DNA from: Actinomycetes bacterium
GTDB taxonomy: Bacteria; Actinomycetota; Acidimicrobiia; Acidimicrobiales; Bog-793
DNA: 5,132 nucleotides
Direction: 5' to 3'
NCBI GenBank assembly: GCA_021821585.1
Contig: JAKACF010000220.1
Coordinates: 1 to 5,132 of the forward strand
Part shown: positions 1 to 5,132 of the stretch, piece after piece
How the letters are laid out: each line of letters opens with the position of its first letter
How positions within the stretch are numbered: position 1 is the first letter of the stretch
The notes under the pieces: generated by a model
Databases searched by the model: none
Told to the model about the DNA's origin: nothing
The model's input: only the letters and a program-made list of their open reading frames with translations
Made by a program: the position numbers and the translations under genes

Positions 1-18
1 GGCCCCGACGGTTCTCGG

Positions 19-1419
19 TCAGCCGCGGGGCAGGACGAGGCCGCGGGCGATCGAGAGGAGGACGGCGAAGCTCGGCACCCGCTGGCCGCCCCGCTCCAGC
101 TGGCTCGCCACGACGAATGAGTAGCCGCCGGCCCGCCAGCTGACGACACGCCTGTAGACGGTGCGGCCGGAGGAGGCCGCCGCCAAAGTAGCCGCATGCC
201 CGCGGACGTCTGCTCGACCGACCACCGGGGAGGCACCTCTCGCTCTGGCCGAGCCGTCGACCTGCTGGACGAGCACCGGGGCGAGGCCGCCCGTCGCGAG
301 CGGCGGCGGGTAGAGCACGGTGGCGGTGCACCGTGCGGTCGCTCCGACGGGCGAGCCCGCTGCGAACTCGGTCCCCGGCCCGGCGGCGCCGCAGTGGTAG
401 CCCGCCGGGGTGACCGTGACGCGGACGAAGTTCCGGGCGGCGAAGTAGGCGACCTGCCGATGGGTCACGCCGTCCACGATCGGCCGGCCGTCGAGCGGGC
501 TCGGCAACCTCGTGCGGAGCGGGCCGAAGGCGAGGACGGCGGGACAGACGGCGAAGGGAGGCGTCCGAGGCGCCGTGACGTAGAGGACGAGCCGGTCGGT
601 CGACAGGTGGCCGACGAGCCGCGACGGCCCCCGGCACTGCTCCTCCGCCAGCACGCCCACCGTCCGGCCGTCGCGGCTCACGACCGGCGTTCCGACGAAG
701 GAGAACCGGAGGAGGCCGAAGATGTGGGGGATGCTCGGAACCGACGTGGCCGTCAGCGGAAGAGCAACCTCCTGCCCGGCATACGCCGCCTTCGGCGCCC
801 CGGCGGCATACGCCGCCAGACGTCCGAACCGGTCGACGACGAGGGAGAGGACGACGGGGAAGCCGACGATCCGATTGCCGTGCTTCGTCCCCGCCCAGCC
901 CGAGCGGCCCTTCACGACGACGAGGAACGCACGCGAGGAGCCGGCCGGACGGGCGAGCACCGTCGGGGACGGGAGGGAGCCGAGCGCGCGCGCCGTCGTC
1001 GTCTCGAACCCGCGGATGCTCGTCGGGTGCAGCCGGTCCGCCCGCGCCGCCGCCAGCGCCACGCCGTCGACCCGCGGCTCCCAGTGCCGCGGCACGAGGT
1101 CGGCGGTCGGCGCCGGTCTCCGCGGGGACGGGCGCTGCTGCGGCCCGAGGCGCGTGGTCACCACGACCGCCGCCGTCACGGCCGCCGCCAGGGTGACGAG
1201 GCCGGCGCTCCTCCACCGGCGGATCCGACGGCCGCCGGAACGCGGGGCGGGCGGCCGGGACGCGCCAACGTCTCGCTGCCCGACGGGGTCCAGCTCCGCC
1301 AGCTGCCCTCGGGTCTCGATCAGGGCGGCGAGGCGGGCGCGCTGGCGGGCGGTCGCCTCCGGTGCCGGTTCGCCGGCGGGGGGAGCGAGGCGGCCCACCG
1401 CGTCGAGGACGTCATCCAT
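19..1419 (-). CDS. Single-pass membrane protein partnered with the ECF sigma factor; putative anti-sigma or effector
   Basis: I do not recognise a named family. Seen: 466 codons from ATG at 1419. A cytoplasmic-looking N-terminus (1-70) carries a charged helix around residues 18-36 and a proline-rich linker. A basic stretch (RRIRRWR, about 65-71) precedes one hydrophobic segment at 72-90, predicting N-in topology. The remaining 375 or so residues form an exported domain of beta-like, Val/Thr/Pro/Gly-rich sequence. It contains four cysteines (262, 292, 343, 364), an even number compatible with two disulfides; the part before the membrane has none. The ATG at 1419 is preferred over GTG at 1425 because AAGGGAG (1425-1431) lies 5 bases before the ATG but overlaps the GTG. 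The start overlaps the sigma stop (ATGGATGA), implying coupled translation. Known: actinobacterial ECF sigma genes are often followed by membrane proteins with a similar acidic/Arg-rich N-terminal helix, TM and exported domain. Inferred: it binds the sigma factor or acts in its pathway. It lacks the HxxxCxxC signature of zinc anti-sigma factors. Confidence 0.72.
   Translation of the reverse strand: MDDVLDAVGRLAPPAGEPAPEATARQRARLAALIETRGQLAELDPVGQRDVGASRPPAPRSGGRRIRRWRSAGLVTLAAAVTAAVVVTTRLGPQQRPSPRRPAPTADLVPRHWEPRVDGVALAAARADRLHPTSIRGFETTTARALGSLPSPTVLARPAGSSRAFLVVVKGRSGWAGTKHGNRIVGFPVVLSLVVDRFGRLAAYAAGAPKAAYAGQEVALPLTATSVPSIPHIFGLLRFSFVGTPVVSRDGRTVGVLAEEQCRGPSRLVGHLSTDRLVLYVTAPRTPPFAVCPAVLAFGPLRTRLPSPLDGRPIVDGVTHRQVAYFAARNFVRVTVTPAGYHCGAAGPGTEFAAGSPVGATARCTATVLYPPPLATGGLAPVLVQQVDGSARARGASPVVGRADVRGHAATLAAASSGRTVYRRVVSWRAGGYSFVVASQLERGGQRVPSFAVLLSIARGLVLPRG
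777..817. repeat. In-frame 14-bp direct repeat inside the membrane protein gene
   Basis: The 14-mer CGGCATACGCCGCC occurs at 777-790 and again at 804-817, a period of 27 bases (nine codons). On the coding strand both copies encode Ala-Ala-Tyr-Ala, giving the peptide AAYAAGAPKAAYAG at about residues 203-216. Each copy also contains CGGC and GCCG arms around a 4-base centre. It most likely reflects a local duplication within the exported domain. Confidence 0.7.
1150..1206 (-). other. Predicted transmembrane segment of the membrane protein
   Basis: These codons encode residues 72-90, an uninterrupted Ala/Val/Leu/Thr stretch (AGLVTLAAAVTAAVVVTTR region). Arginines sit on its N-terminal side and a Pro/Gln/Ser/Arg-rich linker follows it. 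It is the only clearly hydrophobic run of membrane-spanning length in the protein. It is too far from the N-terminus (about 70 residues) to be a normal cleavable signal peptide, so I read it as a signal anchor with the large domain outside. Confidence 0.75.
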
Positions 1420-1996
1420 CTCCACTCCCTTCTGTCGTCGCCCACGACGCCGCCCGGCGGCCCTCGCCGCCCTCGAGAGCGCGCCGGAGCCGCCTCCGGG
1501 CCCGGTTGAGCCGCGACCTCACCGTGCCGACCGGGATGGCGAGGGCGAGGGCGATGTCGGCGTAGCTGAGCTCCTCCCAGGCGAACAAGAGGAGGGGCTC
1601 GAGCTCGCCCGGCGGCAGGTGGCGCACCGCCTCCGCCACGAGGGCGAGCTCGTCCTCCCTGCCCCCATCGGGCTCGTTCGCCTCCGGCCGGCCCTGTCGC
1701 CACGCGGCCCGGGCGTAGGCGTCCGTCCTGCGCCCGCTCGCCCGCAGGTGATCCGCCACGACGTTGCGGGCGATCCCGAGCAGCCACGGAGCGGCGTCGG
1801 GCCGGGAGGTGTCGTAGCGGCCACGGTGCTCGAAGGCGCGGCACAGCACCTCGCCGGCGGCGTCCTCGGCGGCCTCGGGGCCGATCCGCCGGGCGCAGTA
1901 GCGGTAGACGAGGCCGAAGTGCCGCTCGAAGATCGCCGCGAAGCCGGCCGGGTCACCGATCGAGTCGGCGATCACCGCGGCGTCGTCTGGTGCCAT
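1412..1996 (-). CDS. ECF-type (extracytoplasmic function) RNA polymerase sigma factor
   Basis: Alternative sigma factor of the sigma-70 family, cytoplasmic, directing RNA polymerase to a specific promoter set. It has 194 residues, a normal ECF length, with only regions 2 and 4. Region 2 spans about 18-90: FERHFGLVYRYCARRIG, then DAAGEVLCRAFEHRGRYD, then PWLLGIARNVVADHLR, covering 2.1-2.4. A variable acidic/Arg linker (about 91-115) follows. Region 4 is at 117-172, with VRHLPPGELEPLLLF and the helix-turn-helix LSYADIALALAIPVGTVRSR followed by LNRARRRLRR, which contacts the -35 element. The last 20 residues are a Gly/Ser/Glu-rich tail. No SnoaL-like C-terminal extension is present. The ATG at 1996 lies 6 bases after the AraC stop and has no good Shine-Dalgarno sequence, suggesting reinitiation or coupling. 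It overlaps the downstream membrane-protein gene by 8 bases. The target promoters and inducing signal cannot be read from the window; I do not assign an ECF group. Confidence 0.93.
   Translation of the reverse strand: MAPDDAAVIADSIGDPAGFAAIFERHFGLVYRYCARRIGPEAAEDAAGEVLCRAFEHRGRYDTSRPDAAPWLLGIARNVVADHLRASGRRTDAYARAAWRQGRPEANEPDGGREDELALVAEAVRHLPPGELEPLLLFAWEELSYADIALALAIPVGTVRSRLNRARRRLRRALEGGEGRRAASWATTEGSGDG
1425..1431 (-). promoter_or_regulatory. Ribosome binding site that fixes the membrane-protein start
   Basis: On the minus strand AAGGGAG ends 5 bases before the ATG at 1419 and lies within the last codons of the sigma factor gene. It supports ATG 1419, rather than the in-frame GTG at 1425, as the start. 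It also means the downstream gene can recruit ribosomes itself in addition to coupling at the overlapping stop codon. Confidence 0.65.
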
Positions 1997-2002
1997 CGGT
2001 AG

Positions 2003-2854
2003 TTATTCGCCGTACGTCCCCGCCGGTTCGCGCCCGACGGCGTCCCCCGCGAGCAGCCGGCGGACCGCCTGTGGGGGCGTGCCCACGAGCGCCCGCACCG
2101 TCCTCGTGAGGTGGGCATGGTCGGCGAAGCCGAGCTCGGCGGCCAGACCGGCGAGGTCGTCCTCTCCCTGCTCCAGGCGCTCCAGGGCGGTGCTCAGGCG
2201 GAGGCGGTTCCGGTAGCGGGCAAAGCCGGCGCCGGTCAGCTCGCTGAAGATCCGGCTCAGATGGTGCGGCGAGCAACCGAGCTTGCGGGCGAGCGGCACG
2301 AGGCCGACCGTCGGGTCGACCTCGAGCTCGGCGCGGGCCTCGGCGAGGAGGCGGCGGCGGGCGGCGGCCGTCGCGGGCCGCCCGCTGTCGGCCCGAGGCG
2401 GGCTCAGGCCACCGACGAGACGGCTGAGGAGCCCGACGACCGCCTCGGCGAGTGCTCCCTCGGCGTCCTCGCCCCGGCGTGCGAGGCGGGTGACCCGTCG
2501 GAGGGCGAGCTCGGAGCCGCCGTCGACCGGGAGCGCGCCGGCGACGAGGTCGGGATCACCACCCGACAGCGAGGCGAGGAGCTCGGGGGCGAGGCCGATG
2601 GCGGTGCAGGCGTCGCCCCCGGCGAAGGGGTGGGCGAACTGCTCGACGACCCCCGGCCCGCTCAGATAGGCCGTCGTCGGATCGAGGAGCACCTCGCGTC
2701 CCTCCGAGCGGCGCAGGAAGGCCCCCCGGCGGACCATGACGAGGACGTGAGCCGTCTCCTCCTCGTCGGCGTCGTAGCCCCGGTGCGCGTCGTCGCAGTC
2801 GACGCCGGCGACGTGGAAGCCGTCGCCATGCCCGGTCCACGAGCGGCGGGACAC
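2003..2854 (-). CDS. AraC-family transcriptional regulator
   Basis: One-component DNA-binding regulator of 283 residues, the usual AraC length. The N-terminal half (about 10-110) looks like a ligand-sensing, cupin-like domain: VLVMVRRGAFLRRSEGREVLLDP, then a Gly-Pro-Gly turn and FAHPFAGGDACT. The C-terminal AraC DNA-binding domain covers about 165-268. Its first helix-turn-helix is VPLARKLGCSPHHLSRIFSEL (186-206). The second is LAGLAAELGFADHAHLTR (234-251), followed by the typical end GTPPQAVRR. The start is GTG at 2854; an in-frame TAG lies 12 bases upstream, so no longer start exists. AGGG lies 7 bases before the GTG, but a TANNNT element 6 bases before it also fits a leaderless message. 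It is divergent from the mycothiol-dependent enzyme gene across 70 bases and lies directly upstream of the sigma factor gene. Inferred: it may regulate itself, the sigma operon and possibly the divergent gene. The ligand is unknown. Confidence 0.92.
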   Translation of the reverse strand: MSRRSWTGHGDGFHVAGVDCDDAHRGYDADEEETAHVLVMVRRGAFLRRSEGREVLLDPTTAYLSGPGVVEQFAHPFAGGDACTAIGLAPELLASLSGGDPDLVAGALPVDGGSELALRRVTRLARRGEDAEGALAEAVVGLLSRLVGGLSPPRADSGRPATAAARRRLLAEARAELEVDPTVGLVPLARKLGCSPHHLSRIFSELTGAGFARYRNRLRLSTALERLEQGEDDLAGLAAELGFADHAHLTRTVRALVGTPPQAVRRLLAGDAVGREPAGTYGE

Positions 2855-2860
2855 CGCGCA

Positions 2861-2866
2861 ACCCTA
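2861..2866 (-). promoter_or_regulatory. Candidate -10 element for a leaderless AraC/sigma operon transcript
   Basis: On the minus strand the hexamer TAGGGT matches the actinobacterial TANNNT -10 pattern and is followed by 6 bases (TGCGCG) and then the GTG at 2854. That spacing would put the transcription start at or next to the start codon. No good -35 hexamer lies 16-18 bases upstream; a TTGAAC at 2896-2901 is too far away (29-base spacer). The call is by pattern and position only. Confidence 0.4.
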
Positions 2867-2873
2867 GGGCCCG

Positions 2874-2892
2874 GGTGCCGGCGCCGCGCACC
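2874..2892. promoter_or_regulatory. Interrupted dyad in the divergent spacer; candidate operator
   Basis: GGTGC (2874-2878) and its inverse GCACC (2888-2892) flank a 9-base centre that contains the self-complementary CGGCGCCG (2879-2886). The dyad is near the middle of the 70-base AraC/enzyme spacer. Its near edge is 7 bases upstream of the candidate AraC -10, so it covers the -35 zone, a position suited to autorepression. In DNA this GC-rich a dyad of this size can also occur by chance. Confidence 0.3.
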
Positions 2893-2924
2893 GATGTTCA
2901 AGCAGGTGGGCGCCGGTCGGACCC

Positions 2925-3683
2925 ATGATGTCGTCCATGGAGGTCGGGAGCTACCTGAGGGCCGTCCACCGCGACGGGCGCACCATCGCCCGGCTGGCGG
3001 CGGAACTCGAGTTGTCGACGCCGGTGCCGACCTGCCCCGGCTGGCGGATGCGGGACCTGCTGAGGCACCTCGGCTTCGTCCACCGCTGGGCAGCCCGCTA
3101 CGTCTCAGAAGGGCTGGTCGAGATGGTGGACGAGCCCGACGAGGAGGCGATCCTGGCCCGGGGACCCAGTGACGCCGAGCTGCCGGCGTGGCTCGCCGAG
3201 GGCCACGCGGCTCTTGTCGCCGCTCTCTCGTGCGCCGACCCGGCTGTCTCGTGCTGGACGTTCCTCGAGGCCCCGACTCCGCTCCACTTCTGGGCGCGCC
3301 GCCAGGCACACGAGACCGCCGTCCACCGGGTGGACGCCGAGCTCTCGGCCGGGCGGGCCACGGCGTTCGACGCCCGGTTCGCCTCCGACGGCATCGACGA
3401 GCTGCTCGCCGGCTTCCTCGCCCGCAACGGGGGGGAGGGCGGCGGGACCCGCCTGCAGGTCCATGCCGACGACACGGGGGACGACTGGGTCGTCTCGATC
3501 GGTCCGGCGGTGACCGCCCGGCGGGGGACCGAAGGCGGTGACGACCGCCTCTCGGGCGGTGCCTCCGACCTCTACCTCCTGCTCTGGAACCGGGCGGAGG
3601 CGGAGGACCTCGACCTCTCCTCGAGGCCCGACCCCGACCTCATCGGGCGGTGGCGGGAGCTCACCCGGATCCGCTGGTCATGA
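2925..3683 (+). CDS. Mycothiol-dependent maleylpyruvate isomerase family protein (DinB superfamily)
   Basis: Metal-dependent enzyme of the DinB/MDMPI superfamily, presumably cytoplasmic and mycothiol-using; 252 residues, normal for the family. The N-terminal four-helix bundle (about 8-138) shows the hallmark VPTCPGWRMRDLLRHLGFVHRWAARYV and later RRQAHETAVHRVDAE. The expected metal ligands are present: His48 (in RHLG), Glu130 and His134 (in HETAVH). The C-terminal MDMPI_C-like domain (about 148-250) ends with GASDLYLLLWNR and a Trp/Arg tail. Start: ATG codons at 2925, 2928 and 2937 are all in frame. I use 2925, but the nearest purine-rich tract, AGGTGGG at 2904-2910, is 14 bases away, so the start is uncertain by up to four residues. 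Known: the founding member isomerises maleylpyruvate in gentisate breakdown, but most relatives have unknown substrates. No gentisate genes are nearby, so a different thiol-transfer or detoxification role is more likely. It could be regulated by the divergent AraC gene. Confidence 0.9.
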   Translation: MMSSMEVGSYLRAVHRDGRTIARLAAELELSTPVPTCPGWRMRDLLRHLGFVHRWAARYVSEGLVEMVDEPDEEAILARGPSDAELPAWLAEGHAALVAALSCADPAVSCWTFLEAPTPLHFWARRQAHETAVHRVDAELSAGRATAFDARFASDGIDELLAGFLARNGGEGGGTRLQVHADDTGDDWVVSIGPAVTARRGTEGGDDRLSGGASDLYLLLWNRAEAEDLDLSSRPDPDLIGRWRELTRIRWS

Positions 3684-3693
3684 TCGGTGGTCC

Positions 3694-5132
3694 TCACTCG
3701 CTCACGCCCATGGCGGAGAGGACGAAGGCCAGCACCTCCGCCTCATAGGCGAGGTGCCCGAACCGGCCGGACGGACCGGTGTGGGCGCCGGCGCCGAGCT
3801 CGGCGCGGAACAGCACGCTCGACCCGGCCGAGTCCGTGTGGCGCAGGCGAGCCACCCACTTGGCCGGCTCGTGGACGAGGACACGCGGGTCGTGGAGCGA
3901 GCCGGTGACGAGGAGCGGGGGCCGGGGGCCTTCCGGGACGTTCTCGTAGGGCGCGTAGGAGCGCATGCAGGCATAGTCCTCGGGGTCGCGGGGGTCGCCC
4001 CACTCGTCCCACTCGGTGACCGTGAGCGGGATGCTCGGATCCGCCATGGAGTTGACGCAGTCCACGAACGGCACCTCGGCGACGACCGCCCTCCACCGGC
4101 TCGGCGCCATCGAGTAGGCCGCCCCCTGGAGCAGGCCGCCGGCGGAGAGGCCCCGGGAGACGATCCGCGAGCCGTCCACGAGCGGGCTGGAGCCGGCTTC
4201 GTCGCCGGCGAGGAAGTCGGCCACGGCGACGAAGTCCGAGAAGGTGTTGGGCTTGTTCCTCAACCGGCCCTCCTGCCACCACCAGCGGCCCCGCTCGCCC
4301 CCGCCCCGGACGTGCGCGATGGCGTAGACGACCCCCCGGTCGAGCACGGACGGCAGGCTCACGTCGAACTCGGGCTCTGAGGTCGACTCGTAGGCGCCGT
4401 AGCCGTACAGCAGGCAGGGGGCGCTGCCGTCGAGCGGCACGTCGACGCGGTAGGCGAGGGTCACCGGGATCTCCGTCCCGTCCGCCGCCACCGCCGAGCG
4501 CCGCTCGGTGCGGTAGCGCTCGGGTTGGTAGCCCGGCACCTGTTTGCGCATCAGCTCGCGCCGGCTCCCGTCGCGAAGATCGAGGGCCGAGAAGACCGGG
4601 GGCTCGACGAGCGACTCCTCGACCACGATCACCTCGCCGCTGTCGTAGGACTCGGCGTGCTCGACCCGGATCGTGCCGGCAGGCGGCCTCGGGCGGACCT
4701 CGCAGACGGCGCCGCCGTCGAGGTCGCAGACGGCCAGCATCGGCCCGCCCTCCCGCCGGAGCGTGAGCAGCAGGCGGTCCGAGAAGACGTCGCAGGAGAC
4801 GAGCCGCGTGTCCGGGCGGACGGGTGCGCAGGCCGGCGAGGCCACCTGCTCCCACGCCGTCGGTCCCGGGGGGAAACCGGCGACGCGCACGAGGGCGAAC
4901 TCCGGCTCGGCGCCGTCGGTCACGACGTAGAGCGCACCCGGGTCGGTGCCTTCCGACCGCAGGTGGTCCACCCGGTACTCCACGGCCCGGCGCCGCGGAG
5001 CCACCGCCGCCGGGGGACGCAGCGGGTCGTCCGAGGGGATGAGCCATACCTCCGTCGTGTCCCGCGAGGCCGCCGTGACGACGACGAACCCCTTGCTGCG
5101 CGAGAGGTGCAGCGTCAGCTCGAACCGGGCGT
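3694..5132 (-). CDS. Oligopeptidase B (S9A serine peptidase), 5' end outside the window
   Basis: Serine peptidase of the prolyl oligopeptidase family that cleaves short peptides after basic residues. The reading frame is open to the window edge: codons above 5004 encode LTLHLSRSKGFVVVTAAS and VAPRRRAVEY, which match the propeller of this family. The GTG at 5004 is therefore internal. About 478 codons are visible of an expected 690-720, so roughly the first 210-240 residues are missing. Counting from that GTG, the catalytic domain starts near 190 with YGYGAYE, then HVRGGGERGRWWWQEGRLRNKPNTF. The nucleophile is Ser287 in GLSAGG (codon 4144-4146), the acid is Asp372 in LHDPRV (3889-3891) and the base is His408 in GAHTGPSGRF (3781-3783). 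The Ser-Asp and Asp-His spacings of 85 and 36 match the E. coli enzyme closely. VPFVD, IPLT, DEWGDP and EPAKWVARLR are also oligopeptidase B signatures. It is convergent with the preceding gene and has no visible partner. No signal sequence can be judged because the start is absent. Confidence 0.95.
   Translation of the reverse strand, partial: ARFELTLHLSRSKGFVVVTAASRDTTEVWLIPSDDPLRPPAAVAPRRRAVEYRVDHLRSEGTDPGALYVVTDGAEPEFALVRVAGFPPGPTAWEQVASPACAPVRPDTRLVSCDVFSDRLLLTLRREGGPMLAVCDLDGGAVCEVRPRPPAGTIRVEHAESYDSGEVIVVEESLVEPPVFSALDLRDGSRRELMRKQVPGYQPERYRTERRSAVAADGTEIPVTLAYRVDVPLDGSAPCLLYGYGAYESTSEPEFDVSLPSVLDRGVVYAIAHVRGGGERGRWWWQEGRLRNKPNTFSDFVAVADFLAGDEAGSSPLVDGSRIVSRGLSAGGLLQGAAYSMAPSRWRAVVAEVPFVDCVNSMADPSIPLTVTEWDEWGDPRDPEDYACMRSYAPYENVPEGPRPPLLVTGSLHDPRVLVHEPAKWVARLRHTDSAGSSVLFRAELGAGAHTGPSGRFGHLAYEAEVLAFVLSAMGVSE

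Noticed and set aside
1..18. Terminator after the membrane protein gene
   Set aside because: Only 18 bases remain before the window edge and they show no convincing hairpin or T-tract.
1423..1425. GTG at 1425 as the start of the membrane protein gene
   Set aside because: The ribosome binding site AAGGGAG overlaps this codon, while it is ideally placed 5 bases before the ATG at 1419.
196..2002. Long plus-strand open frames at 196-1509 and 722-2002 opposite the membrane protein and sigma genes
   Set aside because: Their translations are low-complexity, Arg/Gly/Ala-rich with no domain signature, as expected for antisense frames in GC-rich DNA. The minus-strand frames show clear sigma motifs and a TM protein.
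2010..2030. ECF-type autoregulatory promoter upstream of the sigma gene (GAACC followed by CGTAC on the minus strand)
   Set aside because: The two elements are only about 8 bases apart, far short of the 16-18 expected for ECF promoters.
2862..2872. Overlapping palindromes CCCTAGGG and GGGCCC as operators
   Set aside because: Short palindromes are expected by chance in such GC-rich DNA, and this one overlaps the likely start-site region without further symmetry.
2896..2901. TTGAAC as a -35 box for the AraC gene
   Set aside because: It lies 29 bases from the TAGGGT element, too far for a sigma-70 type promoter, and no alternative -10 is found at the right spacing.
2111..3172. Plus-strand open frame across the AraC gene and the divergent spacer
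   Set aside because: It is antisense to a clear AraC gene, overlaps the start of the mycothiol-family gene in another frame, and has an Arg/Gly/Glu-rich composition without recognisable motifs.
5002..5004. GTG as the start of the oligopeptidase gene
   Set aside because: The same frame continues upstream without a stop to the window edge and encodes family-like propeller sequence, so this GTG is an internal valine and the gene is cut by the window boundary.
3743..5047. Second long minus-strand frame overlapping oligopeptidase B
   Set aside because: Its product is a Gly/Arg/Pro-rich shadow; the other frame contains the complete catalytic triad and family signatures.

Overview
The window is very GC-rich DNA, by eye around 70% or more, with strong G/C preference at third codon positions. 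It has GTG as well as ATG starts and a gene of the mycothiol-dependent DinB/maleylpyruvate isomerase family. Together these point to an actinomycete-type bacterium (Actinomycetota). Nothing in the window fixes the order or genus.

Five protein genes fill almost all of it. On the minus strand, reading from 2854 down to 19, three genes form a tight cluster: an AraC-type regulator (2854 to 2003), an ECF RNA polymerase sigma factor (1996 to 1412) and a single-pass membrane protein with a large exported domain (1419 to 19). The first two are 6 bases apart and the last two overlap by 8 bases, so the cluster is probably one translationally coupled operon. A 70-base spacer (2855-2924) separates it from a divergent plus-strand gene (2925-3683) for a mycothiol-dependent DinB-superfamily enzyme. 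That gene runs convergently, with only 10 bases between stop codons, into a minus-strand oligopeptidase B gene (3694 to beyond 5132) whose 5' end lies outside the window.

The likely logic of the left half, as inference, is a two-layer regulatory unit. A one-component AraC regulator is made with an alternative sigma factor, and the membrane protein is placed to control that sigma factor or be its effector. The sigma factor has no classical zinc-type anti-sigma gene beside it; the membrane protein occupies that place. The divergent spacer holds a candidate -10 element giving a leaderless AraC mRNA and an interrupted dyad that could be an operator. The oligopeptidase keeps its full catalytic triad and looks like an independent housekeeping peptidase. 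No RNA genes, mobile elements, CRISPR arrays or obvious intrinsic terminators were seen.
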